The notes under the pieces were generated by a model. It saw only the letters and a program-made list of their open reading frames with translations. It was not told the DNA's origin and ran no database searches. A program made the translations under genes and the position numbers. Below are positions 1-7,282 of a DNA stretch of 64,000 nt, piece after piece. The stretch comes from Streptomyces sp. WM6386 (GTDB taxonomy: Bacteria > Actinomycetota > Actinomycetes > Streptomycetales > Streptomycetaceae): positions 1 through 64,000 of the forward strand of contig NZ_JXTE01000047.1 in assembly GCF_000972385.1 (NCBI RefSeq), given 5' to 3'. The first letter of the stretch is position 1. Each line of letters starts with the position of its first letter.

Positions 1-2
1 GG

Positions 3-191
3 CGGGTGCTGTACGCGCTCACGGACGCGGGGCGGGCCGAGCTGCGGGCCTGGTTCTCGCGGCCCGTGGAGCGGGGGATCCCGCAGCGCGACGAGCCGGC
101 CATCAAGCAGGTGGCCGAGCTGCGCGGCTCGACCTCCCCCAGCGAGGCGCGGCTGCTGCGGCTCACCCAGGTCCGTGGGAGCGGCGAGTGA
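3..191 (+). CDS. PadR-like regulator, 3' end only (partial at window edge)
   Basis: The reading frame enters from the left edge and ends at TGA 189-191. The visible 62 residues begin with the stretch VLYALTDAGRAELRAWF, which resembles the end of the winged helix and start of the C-terminal part of PadR-family repressors. After 'RDEPAIKQ' the sequence stops resembling the long helical PadR C-terminus I know and ends soon afterwards, so the gene may be 3'-truncated or a divergent short form. The upstream part lies outside the window. The family call rests on one motif. Confidence 0.5.
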   Translation, partial: RVLYALTDAGRAELRAWFSRPVERGIPQRDEPAIKQVAELRGSTSPSEARLLRLTQVRGSGE

Positions 192-277
192 CGGAAACTT
201 CCGCACCGTAAACGGTGGATCACCCTCCATGGGGGGCACCTCAGTGATGAGGTGTACCGGTGCGAGAGAATGGCGGC

Positions 278-814
278 ATGGAGATGCCGAGGAACGAACG
301 GTCGCCCGAGCAGCCCCAGATCCTGGTCGTGGGCCAGGACGGAATGGCGCTCGGCGGCACCGGGGACGAGGACTCCCGCGAGATTCCGGTGACGGAGATG
401 GTGGAGCAGCCCGCCAAGGTCATGCGGATCGGCAGCATGATCAAGCAGCTTCTGGAGGAAGTGCGAGCGGCTCCCCTGGACGAGGCGAGCCGCGTCCGGC
501 TCAAGGAGATCCACCGCAGCTCGGTGAAGGAGCTGGAGGACGGTCTGGCCCCTGAGCTGGTCGAGGAGCTGGAGCGACTCTCCCTGCCCTTCACGGAAGG
601 GGCGACCCCGAGCGACGCCGAACTGCGGATCGCGCAGGCCCAGTTGGTCGGCTGGCTGGAGGGTCTCTTCCACGGGATCCAGACCACCCTGTTCGCCCAG
701 CAGATGGCCGCGCGGGCGCAGTTGGAGCAGATGCGGCGGGCCCTGCCGCCCGGCGTCGGCCACGACGGCGAGGACGGCCACATGGGCGGCCGTTCGGGCG
801 GGCCCTACCTGTAA
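278..814 (+). CDS. bpa: bacterial proteasome activator (Bpa/PafE family)
   Basis: This 178-residue protein matches the Bpa/PafE family, ATP-independent ring-forming activators that dock on the 20S proteasome and feed it unfolded proteins. An N-terminal segment around 'PQILVVGQDGMALGG' is followed by an all-helical core (about residues 45-155) and a flexible tail ending in GGPYL. The terminal P-Y-L resembles the GQYL docking motif of mycobacterial PafE, which inserts between proteasome alpha subunits (family knowledge). ATG 278 is preferred to GTG 260 because the GAGAGA at 264-269 is suitably placed. The gene stands alone and ends before a strong hairpin. Confidence 0.88.
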   Translation: MEMPRNERSPEQPQILVVGQDGMALGGTGDEDSREIPVTEMVEQPAKVMRIGSMIKQLLEEVRAAPLDEASRVRLKEIHRSSVKELEDGLAPELVEELERLSLPFTEGATPSDAELRIAQAQLVGWLEGLFHGIQTTLFAQQMAARAQLEQMRRALPPGVGHDGEDGHMGGRSGGPYL

Positions 815-825
815 ACCACGTAAAC

Positions 826-856
826 GAAGGGGCCGGCGAAGAACGTCGGCCCCTTC
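826..856. terminator. bidirectional hairpin terminator between bpa and bkdC
   Basis: Perfect 10-bp stem GAAGGGGCCG (826-835) pairing with CGGCCCCTTC (847-856) around an 11-base loop. It lies between two convergent genes. Confidence 0.8.
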
Positions 857-896
857 ACTCATGCCTCACGGCACTGACGACTCACAGCACTCGGAC

Positions 897-2303
897 TCAC
901 GCCCAGGTGATCAGCCGCTTCGGCTGCTCCAGGATCGCCGCCACGTCCGCCAGCACCTTGGAGCCCAGCTCCCCGTCCACCAGCCGGTGGTCGAAGGAGA
1001 GCGCCAGGGTCGTCACCTGACGCGGTTTCACCTTGCCCTTGTGGACCCACGGCTGGAGCTTGATCGAGCCGACCGCGAGGATCGCGGACTCACCGGGGTT
1101 GAGGATCGGCGTACCGGTGTCGACGCCGAAGACGCCGACATTGGTGATGGTGACGGTGCCGCCCTGCATGGCGGCGGGCGAGGTCTTGCCCTCCTTCGCC
1201 GTCGCCACCAGCTCACCCAGCGCCTGGGCCAGCTGCGGCAGCGTCTTGGCGTGCGCGTCCTTGATGTTCGGCACGATCAGACCGCGCGGGGTGGCCGCGG
1301 CGATGCCCAGGTTCACGTAGTGCTTCTGCACGATCTCCTGGGTCGCCTCGTCCCAGGACGCGTTGACGTCCGGGTTCCGCTTGATGGCGACCAGCAGGGC
1401 CTTGGCGATCAGCAGCAGCGGGTTCACCCGCAGGCCCTGCATCCCGTACTTGTCGGACTGCTTGAGCTCCTCGACCAGCTTCATCGTGCGGGTCACGTCG
1501 ACGGTCACGAACTCCGTGACATGCGGCGCGGTGAACGCCGAGCCGACCATCGCCGCGGCCGTCGCCTTGCGGACGCCCTTGACCGGGATACGGGTCTCCC
1601 TGGCCGTGTCGTACGTCGGTACGGGCGCGGGCGCCTGGGCCGGGGTGGGCGCCGGCGTCTCGACGACCGCCGACTCCGGGGCCGCCGCCGCGTGGACGTC
1701 CTCGCGGGTGATGATGCCGTCGGGGCCGGACGGGACGATCGTCGTCAGGTCGACGCCGAGATCCTTGGCCAGCTTGCGCACCGGCGGCTTGGCCAGCGGG
1801 CGCTCCCTGAGCGCCGCCACCGGGGCCCCATGGCCGTTCAGCTCGGTCTGGATCACGACCGAGGTCTCCTGGACCGGCGCGGGCTCCTGGACGGGGACCT
1901 GGGGGCCCTTGCGGGGGCGCCGCTTGGTCGAGGACGCGGCGACGCCGTACCCGACGAGCACGGGCTGACGTCCCTCGGGCTTCTTCTCGGGCTCGGGCTC
2001 CGGCTCGGCAGCGGGTGCCGGTGCCTCGACGGGAGCCGCCCCGCCCGACACGTCCACCGCGATGATCGACGTGCCCACGTCGACCGTGGTGCCCTCGGGG
2101 AAGTGGAGCTCCCGGACGACACCGTCGTAGGGGATGGGCAGTTCGACGGCCGCCTTGGCGGTCTCGACCTCGCACACCACCTGGCCGTCGGTGACCTCGT
2201 CACCGGGCTTGACGTACCACTTGAGGATCTCGGCCTCGGTGAGGCCCTCGCCCACGTCCGGCATCTTGAACTCGCGTACGGACGCTTCCGTCATCGTCGT
2301 CAC
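897..2303 (-). CDS. bkdC: 2-oxoacid dehydrogenase E2 (dihydrolipoyl acyltransferase), probably branched-chain type
   Basis: E2 core of a 2-oxoacid dehydrogenase complex, moving the acyl group from the E1 thiamine to CoA. The order is a single lipoyl domain (residues ~8-85, lipoyl-lysine in ETAKA near K50), a long Ala/Pro/Glu linker, a peripheral subunit-binding domain (RPLAKPPVRKLAKDLG, ~170-205) and a C-terminal acyltransferase domain with the active-site SFDHRLVDG (His ~439, Asp ~443). GTG 2303 is chosen because a GAGGAG sits 6 bases upstream; ATG 2294 is the alternative. It is last in the bkdA-bkdB-bkdC operon, 10 bases after bkdB, and its ribosome site overlaps the bkdB stop. One lipoyl domain and the separate E1 alpha/beta genes favour the branched-chain enzyme, which supplies starter units for branched fatty acids, over pyruvate dehydrogenase. 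Confidence 0.88.
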   Translation of the reverse strand: MTTMTEASVREFKMPDVGEGLTEAEILKWYVKPGDEVTDGQVVCEVETAKAAVELPIPYDGVVRELHFPEGTTVDVGTSIIAVDVSGGAAPVEAPAPAAEPEPEPEKKPEGRQPVLVGYGVAASSTKRRPRKGPQVPVQEPAPVQETSVVIQTELNGHGAPVAALRERPLAKPPVRKLAKDLGVDLTTIVPSGPDGIITREDVHAAAAPESAVVETPAPTPAQAPAPVPTYDTARETRIPVKGVRKATAAAMVGSAFTAPHVTEFVTVDVTRTMKLVEELKQSDKYGMQGLRVNPLLLIAKALLVAIKRNPDVNASWDEATQEIVQKHYVNLGIAAATPRGLIVPNIKDAHAKTLPQLAQALGELVATAKEGKTSPAAMQGGTVTITNVGVFGVDTGTPILNPGESAILAVGSIKLQPWVHKGKVKPRQVTTLALSFDHRLVDGELGSKVLADVAAILEQPKRLITWA

Positions 2304-2313
2304 GACCCTCTCC

Positions 2314-3294
2314 TCAGTACGCCAGGGCACGGTCGACGGCGTCGAGTACCCGGTCCAGGCCCGGCAGGTACTCCTCTTCCAGGCGGGCCGGCGGGTAGGG
2401 GGCGTGGTAGCCGCCGACCCGGAGCACCGGGGCCTCCAGGTGGTAGAAGCAGCGCTCCGTGATCCGCGCCGCGATCTCCGCGCCCGAGCCGAAGAACACC
2501 GGTGCCTCGTGGACGACGATCAGACGGCGGGTCTTCTCGACCGAGGCCTGGATGGAGTCGAAGTCCAGCGGAGACACCGAGCGCAGGTCGAGAACCTCGA
2601 GGTTCCTGCCTTCCTCGGCGGCCGCGTCGGCGACCTCCCGGCAGAGCTTCACCATCGGGCCGTACGCGACCAGGGTGAGGTCGGTGCCCTCGCGGACCAC
2701 CTGCGCCTTGTGCAGCGGGCCGGGGATGGCTTCGGTGTTGACCTCGCCCTTGTCCCAGTAGCGACGCTTGGGCTCGAAGAAGATCACCGGGTCGTCGCTC
2801 TGGATGGCCTGCTGCATCATCCAGTACGCGTCGAAGGGGTTGGAGGGGCTGACGACCTTGAGGCCCGCCACGTGCGCGAAGAGCGACTCGGGGGACTCGG
2901 AGTGGTGCTCGACCGCGCCGATGCCACCGCCGTAGGGAATGCGCACGACGACGGGGAGCTTGACCTTGCCCAGCGAGCGGGCGTGCATCTTCGCGAGCTG
3001 CGTGACGATCTGGTCGTAGGCCGGGAAGACGAAGCCGTCGAACTGGATCTCCACCACCGGGCGGTAGCCGCGCAGCGCGAGGCCGATCGCGGTGCCGACG
3101 ATGCCCGACTCGGCGAGCGGGGTGTCGATGACCCGCTCCTCGCCGAAGTCCTTCTGCAGTCCGTCCGTCACCCGGAACACACCGCCGAGCTTGCCGACGT
3201 CCTCGCCCATGATGAGGACCTTGGGGTCCGTCTCCAGGGCACGGCGCAGCGATTCGTTGATCGCCTTCGCCAGAGCCAACTTTTCGGCTGCCAT
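2314..3294 (-). CDS. bkdB: 2-oxoacid dehydrogenase E1 component, beta subunit
   Basis: 326-residue E1-beta subunit, which with E1-alpha forms the thiamine-diphosphate-dependent decarboxylase of the complex. It begins MAAEKLALAKAINESLRRA and shows family blocks GEDVGKLGGVFRVTDGL (about residue 30), the PLAESGIVGTAIGLA region (about 60) and the C-terminal transketolase domain (VEKTRRLIVVHEAP). The ATG at 3294 lies one base after the bkdA stop and is preceded by a purine-rich GAGGAAGAGGGGG, so the two subunits are translationally coupled. A longer reading frame in the same register, to 3924, is antisense-like padding inside bkdA. Confidence 0.9.
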   Translation of the reverse strand: MAAEKLALAKAINESLRRALETDPKVLIMGEDVGKLGGVFRVTDGLQKDFGEERVIDTPLAESGIVGTAIGLALRGYRPVVEIQFDGFVFPAYDQIVTQLAKMHARSLGKVKLPVVVRIPYGGGIGAVEHHSESPESLFAHVAGLKVVSPSNPFDAYWMMQQAIQSDDPVIFFEPKRRYWDKGEVNTEAIPGPLHKAQVVREGTDLTLVAYGPMVKLCREVADAAAEEGRNLEVLDLRSVSPLDFDSIQASVEKTRRLIVVHEAPVFFGSGAEIAARITERCFYHLEAPVLRVGGYHAPYPPARLEEEYLPGLDRVLDAVDRALAY

Positions 3295-3295
3295 G

Positions 3296-4474
3296 TCAGA
3301 CCCCCTCTTCCTCTGCGAACGACGCCTGGTAGGCGGCGAACTGGGCGCGCTCCTCGTCGACGAGCGCGTGTCCGTCCGCGTACGCGTGCTCGAAGATGGC
3401 GAAGCGGTCCGGGTCCGGCATGGCGCGGACCGCTTCACGTACTCGCTTGCCCAACGCCTCGCTCTCGGCCTCGAGTTCCGCGAAGAATCCGTCGTCCGTG
3501 TGGTTTGAGGCCTCCAGGTACCGGCGAAGGCGCAGGATCGGGTCCTTCGCCTCCCAGGCCACGCGCTCCTCGTCGGCCCGGTACTTGGTCGGGTCGTCGG
3601 AGGTGGTGTGGGCACCCATCCGGTAGGTGTACGCCTCGACCAGGGTGGGGCCCTCGCCGTTGCGGGCGCGTTCCAGGGCCCACTTGGTGACCGCGAGGCA
3701 GGCCAGCACGTCGTTGCCGTCCACGCGCACGCCCGGGAAGCCGAAGCCCTGGGCGCGCTGGTAGAGCGGCACCCGGGTCTGCTTCTCGGTGGGCTCGGAG
3801 ATCGCCCACTGGTTGTTCTGGCAGAAGAACACGACCGGGGCGTTGTAGACCGCGGAAAAGGTGAAGGACTCGGCCACGTCGCCCTGGCTGCTCGCGCCGT
3901 CGCCGAAGTAGGCGATGACGGCACTGTCCGCGCCGTCCTTGGCGATGCCCATGGCGTAGCCGGTGGCGTGCAGGGTCTGGGAGCCGATGACGATCGTGTA
4001 GAGCTGGAAGTTGTTGCTGTTGGGGTCCCAGCCGCCGTTGTTCACACCGCGGAACATGCCCAGCAGGTTGGCCGGGTCGACCCCGCGGCACCAGGCGACG
4101 CCGTGCTCGCGGTAGGTCGGGAAGACGTAGTCGTCCTCGCGGGTGGCTCGTCCGGAGCCGATCTGGGCTGCCTCCTGGCCGAGCAGCGAGGCCCACAGGC
4201 CCAGCTCGCCCTGGCGCTGCAGGGACGTGGCCTCGGCGTCGAAGCGGCGGGTGAGCACCATGTCGCGGTACAGACCGCGGAGCTCCTCGGGGGTGATGCC
4301 GGCGACGTACTTGTCGTACGTGGCGTCCTTGACGCGCTTGCCTTCGGGCGTCAGCAGCTGCACGAGCTCGGGCTCGGGGCCCGGCTGCTTTTTGGCGGTC
4401 GTGCGCTTGCCGGCCGTGCTCTTGGTACTGGCGCTGCGTCGCGATGTGCGCGCGGCAGTGCTCTCCACGGTCAC
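3296..4474 (-). CDS. bkdA: 2-oxoacid dehydrogenase E1 component, alpha subunit
   Basis: 392-residue E1-alpha subunit. It carries the thiamine-diphosphate/Mg motif GDG (191-193) ... NN (220-221) and the FPTYREHG and NNFQLYTIVIGSQTLHA blocks of branched-chain-type E1-alpha. The first ~30 residues are a Lys/Ala/Thr-rich extension of low complexity. GTG 4474 is chosen because GGAGG precedes it by seven bases; GTG 4468 is two codons in. First gene of the operon, facing a response-regulator gene across a 380-base region with two palindromes. S. coelicolor, as I recall, has two bkd clusters, so this may be one of two copies. Confidence 0.88.
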   Translation of the reverse strand: MTVESTAARTSRRSASTKSTAGKRTTAKKQPGPEPELVQLLTPEGKRVKDATYDKYVAGITPEELRGLYRDMVLTRRFDAEATSLQRQGELGLWASLLGQEAAQIGSGRATREDDYVFPTYREHGVAWCRGVDPANLLGMFRGVNNGGWDPNSNNFQLYTIVIGSQTLHATGYAMGIAKDGADSAVIAYFGDGASSQGDVAESFTFSAVYNAPVVFFCQNNQWAISEPTEKQTRVPLYQRAQGFGFPGVRVDGNDVLACLAVTKWALERARNGEGPTLVEAYTYRMGAHTTSDDPTKYRADEERVAWEAKDPILRLRRYLEASNHTDDGFFAELEAESEALGKRVREAVRAMPDPDRFAIFEHAYADGHALVDEERAQFAAYQASFAEEEGV

Positions 4475-4854
4475 GTGTGCTCCTCCGTCGGTCCGGCTAC
4501 CCGGGTTCGCCGGGCGCCTGGGGGTCCCCCCAGCTCCGTTCAGGAGCCTGGGGGAGCGGCGCACCTGAAGCCCTGCGGACGCACGGGGTGGGTGCGGCTC
4601 GGTCGGGAACAGGCGTGACAGGTGCCCCGGCGAGCGCCCTGCACGATGCACGTTACCCAGTGCCTCACATTTCTGTGAAACCCCTCCTGACCTGCGATTT
4701 TGCTTGGATTTCCAAGTAAAGTCGGCAAAGTCGGGAACAACTCCTGGTCACAGCCTTGCAGGGGGCCGGAACAACGGCACGTTAACCCGGTGACCCAGGT
4801 CACGGGAAGAGCCTGCCTGGAGCGAGCTCTCAGGGGCTGTGTGAGACTGCCCTC
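4475..4854. promoter_or_regulatory. divergent control region of bkdA and the response regulator
   Basis: The region holds no gene. It contains a TGGGGGTCCCCCC-type palindromic repeat (4519-4556), a perfect 14-bp palindrome CTTGGATTTCCAAG (4703-4716), the direct repeat AAAGTCGG at 4718-4725 and 4727-4734, and another 14-bp palindrome GTGACCCAGGTCAC (4790-4803). The palindromes are likely operators for one or both divergent genes. Which protein binds them cannot be read from the sequence. Lrp-type BkdR and the adjacent response regulator are candidates by analogy. Confidence 0.5.
4519..4556. repeat. dispersed palindromic repeat, copy 1 (TGGGGGTCCCCCC type)
   Basis: TGGGGGTCCCCCC is followed by a small hairpin AGCTCC/GGAGC and then TGGGGGAG. 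The same framework recurs at 45051-45070, 45247-45270 (opposite strand) and 52345-52389, with different hairpin arms. Confidence 0.6.
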
Positions 4855-5520
4855 GTGCGCGAAGACGGAAAAATCCGGGTATTTCTCCTCGACGACCACG
4901 AGGTCGTCCGGCGGGGTGTCCATGAGCTGCTCTCGGTGGAGGACGACATCGAGGTGGTCGGCGAGGCCGGTACGGCGGCCGACGCGCTGGTCCGGATCCC
5001 GGCCACCCGGCCCGACGTGGCCGTCCTCGACGTACGGCTTCCGGACGGCAGCGGGGTGGAGGTCTGCCGGGAGATCCGGTCCGGGGACGAGAACATCAAG
5101 TGCCTGATGCTGACGTCGTTCGCCGACGACGAGGCCCTCTTCGACGCGATCATGGCGGGCGCCTCCGGATATGTCCTGAAGGCCATCCGGGGCAGTGAAC
5201 TCCTGGCGGCCGTACGTGATGTCGCCGCCGGGAGGTCCCTCCTGGACCCGGTGGCCACCGCGCGCGTGCTCGAACGGCTGCGGGGCGGCGGCAGCGCCAA
5301 GAGCGACGACCGGCTCGCGCACCTCACCGAGCAGGAGCGCAGGATCCTCGACCTGATCGGCGAGGGGCTCACCAACCGCGCGATCGGCGAGCGGCTGCAC
5401 CTGGCAGAGAAGACGATCAAGAACTATGTATCGAGTCTGCTTTCCAAACTCGGTATGGAGCGTCGCTCGCAGGCGGCGGCGTACGTGGCGCGGATGCAGG
5501 TCGAGCAGGAACGTCGCTGA
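4855..5520 (+). CDS. NarL/DevR-type response regulator
   Basis: 221 residues: an N-terminal receiver domain (acidic pair D13-D14, phospho-acceptor D59 in VAVLDVRLP, T87, K109) and a C-terminal LuxR-type helix-turn-helix (LTEQERRILDLIGEGLTNRAIGERLHLAEKTIKNYVSSLLSKLG, about 152-195). Phosphorylation by a sensor kinase is expected to let it dimerise on DNA. No kinase gene is adjacent, so it is an orphan regulator here. The sequence resembles the mycobacterial dormancy regulator DevR/DosR more than ordinary NarL. GTG 4855 is the first start after an in-frame stop and lacks a clear ribosome site. It faces the bkd operon, whose promoter region it may share. Confidence 0.9.
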   Translation: MREDGKIRVFLLDDHEVVRRGVHELLSVEDDIEVVGEAGTAADALVRIPATRPDVAVLDVRLPDGSGVEVCREIRSGDENIKCLMLTSFADDEALFDAIMAGASGYVLKAIRGSELLAAVRDVAAGRSLLDPVATARVLERLRGGGSAKSDDRLAHLTEQERRILDLIGEGLTNRAIGERLHLAEKTIKNYVSSLLSKLGMERRSQAAAYVARMQVEQERR

Positions 5521-5611
5521 GGACCGCGGCGGGCGTGTCGCAGCGTATTGCAGGCGTATTGGGGACCAAAGACCCCTGCCCCGGGCGGCGTGTACGGCCG
5601 ACATTGGTCGT

Positions 5612-6049
5612 ATGCCCTTCGACGAACGGCCCTCCGGCGAACAGCTCGCCGTCGATCTGCTCGCCCGCACCGGCTACGGCCGGGTGGCCACCAGCATGCG
5701 TGCCCTGCCCTTCCTCGCCTTCGCCCGGCACGTCGTGGACGACGGGCGGGTCCTGCTGCGGCTGCCCAGGAGCTGCGGCTACCACCGGGCGTGCGTCGGC
5801 GGCGTCGTCGCGTACGGCGCGGACAATCTGAGCTCGGCCCGGCCGGGCGAGGGGCTGTGGTCCGTCCAGGTCGTGGGCGAGTGCACGGCGTACGAGCCGA
5901 CGGCCGCCGAGCTCGAGCGGTTCGGGCCGACACCCCGGTTCGTGGACGGCGAGCCCTATGAGCCGGTCTATCTGAGCGTCGAGCCGCAGTTCGGCACGGT
6001 CCACTCGACCGACGGCGCCCTGGAAAGTCACTTCGCGCACATGCCGTGA
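5612..6049 (+). CDS. pyridoxamine 5'-phosphate oxidase-like split-barrel protein
   Basis: 145-residue single-domain protein of the PNPOx-like split-barrel class. Such proteins bind FMN, F420 or haem-like cofactors in actinomycetes. Visible blocks are the N-terminal helix 'LAVDLLARTGYGRVATSMRALPFLAFARHVVDDGRVLLRL' and 'LWSVQVVGECTAYEPTAAELERFGPTP'. The substrate cannot be predicted. ATG 5612 is the best start although no good ribosome site precedes it. It is 90 bases downstream of the response regulator on the same strand. Confidence 0.65.
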   Translation: MPFDERPSGEQLAVDLLARTGYGRVATSMRALPFLAFARHVVDDGRVLLRLPRSCGYHRACVGGVVAYGADNLSSARPGEGLWSVQVVGECTAYEPTAAELERFGPTPRFVDGEPYEPVYLSVEPQFGTVHSTDGALESHFAHMP

Positions 6050-6101
6050 CCAAAAGCGACTGTCTGTGACAACGCCCAGCTCACAGGCCCGGCTCGTGCC
6101 C

Positions 6102-6107
6102 TAGCAT
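6102..6107 (+). promoter_or_regulatory. -10 box for a candidate leaderless start at 6115
   Basis: TAGCAT, seven bases before GTG 6115, which would place the transcript start at the start codon. No convincing -35 was found. Confidence 0.4.
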
Positions 6108-6114
6108 CTGGCGC

Positions 6115-7203
6115 GTGCCGCGCCCTTGTGTACCACCCCCCATGCCTCACGCGCCCCCACTGCGGGCCCTCCTCAGCCAGTACGCCACCGGCTCCGCCGT
6201 CACCTGCGAACCCGTCGACCAGGGGCTGCTCAACCGCGGTTACCGCCTGCGCACGACCCGCGGCCACTACTTCCTCAAGCATCACTTCGACCCCGAGACC
6301 GCCGACCCGGCAGCCATCGCCCGCCAGCACCGCGCCACCGAGCGGCTGGCGGTCCTGGGCGTCCCGGTCGCCCCGCCCCTGCCCGACCGCGACGGCCGCA
6401 CCGTCGCGGTCGTCGGCGGCCACTCCTACGCCCTCCACCCATGGATCGAGGGCCGCCACCGCCACGGGGGCCAGCTGACGCCGGAGCAGTGCGGACGGCT
6501 GGGGGCGCTGCTCGGGGTGGTGCACGCGAGTCTGGAGCGGGTGATGCCGGTGCAGGGGCGAGTGCCGGGCGCGCGCAGTGAGGCGTGCGCCGGGCCTCAG
6601 GGCCGCACGCCCGCGGCCGCCGCAGACCCCCGCGCCAAGAGCGCCGACCCGGCCGACACCTTCGCCCTCATCGACGACCTGCTCACCCGCGTACGCCGGC
6701 ACCGCCCCGCCGACTCCTTCGACGAGCTGGCCCGGCACCGGCTCCTGGAACGGCGGGCGCTGCTGGAGCGGCACGCGGATCGGCGGCCGTCGCGGGGCGG
6801 GTGTGTGGGGTGGGTGCACGGGGACTTCCACCCGTTCAACCTGCTCTACAAGGGGGACGCCCCGGCCGCGATCGTCGACTGGGACCGGCTGGGGGTGCAG
6901 CCCCGCGCGGAGGAGGCCGTACGCGCCGCCGCGATCTTCTTCGTACGGCCCGCGGGGGCGCTCGACCTGCCGAAGGTGCGGGCGTACGCGCGCGCGTACC
7001 GGCGTACGGCGGGCGCCACGCCCTCGGAGCTGACGGCGGCCGTCCACCGGGTCTGGTGGGAGCGCCTCAACGACTTCTGGATGCTGCGCTGGCACTACGA
7101 ACGCGGCGACACCCGCGCGGACCCCCAGTTCCCGGCGGCCTCGGCGCTGGTGGTGTGGTGGACGCGGGAGTACGAGGCGGTGTGCGAGGCCTTCGCCGAC
7201 TGA
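6115..7203 (+). CDS. APH/choline-kinase-type phosphotransferase
   Basis: 362-residue kinase-like fold protein of the aminoglycoside phosphotransferase/homoserine kinase II type. The catalytic loop GWVHGDFHPFNLLY (about residues 232-245) has the Asp and Asn expected for catalysis and Mg binding, followed by IVDWDRLG, the DFG-equivalent. The lysine-bearing strand is YFLKHHF (about 50). The small-molecule substrate is unknown, and no resistance or threonine genes are nearby. GTG 6115 lacks a ribosome site but has a -10 box placed for leaderless transcription; ATG 6142 is an alternative. It converges on a kinase gene across a strong terminator. Confidence 0.75.
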   Translation: MPRPCVPPPMPHAPPLRALLSQYATGSAVTCEPVDQGLLNRGYRLRTTRGHYFLKHHFDPETADPAAIARQHRATERLAVLGVPVAPPLPDRDGRTVAVVGGHSYALHPWIEGRHRHGGQLTPEQCGRLGALLGVVHASLERVMPVQGRVPGARSEACAGPQGRTPAAAADPRAKSADPADTFALIDDLLTRVRRHRPADSFDELARHRLLERRALLERHADRRPSRGGCVGWVHGDFHPFNLLYKGDAPAAIVDWDRLGVQPRAEEAVRAAAIFFVRPAGALDLPKVRAYARAYRRTAGATPSELTAAVHRVWWERLNDFWMLRWHYERGDTRADPQFPAASALVVWWTREYEAVCEAFAD

Positions 7204-7223
7204 GCCGCCCGTCCGGGAAAACG

Positions 7224-7267
7224 CCACGCGCGCGTGCGGTCCGTTTCCGGTCCGCACGCGCGCGTGG
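7224..7267. terminator. strong bidirectional terminator
   Basis: Perfect 16-bp stem CCACGCGCGCGTGCGG (7224-7239) with CCGCACGCGCGCGTGG (7252-7267) and a 12-base loop, between two convergent genes. Confidence 0.8.
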
Positions 7268-7282
7268 AGGCGTACTGCTGCG

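Noticed and set aside
2134..3690. Long plus-strand open frames opposite the bkd genes and similar long frames opposite most genes (e.g. 861-2462, 21094-22647, 55866-57956)
   Set aside because: They lie opposite well-supported genes, have Arg/Gly/Val-biased sequence with no family blocks and arise from third-position GC bias.
5426..5611. Upstream extension of the PNPOx-like gene
   Set aside because: The longer frame overlaps the end of the response-regulator gene in another frame and has no family similarity.
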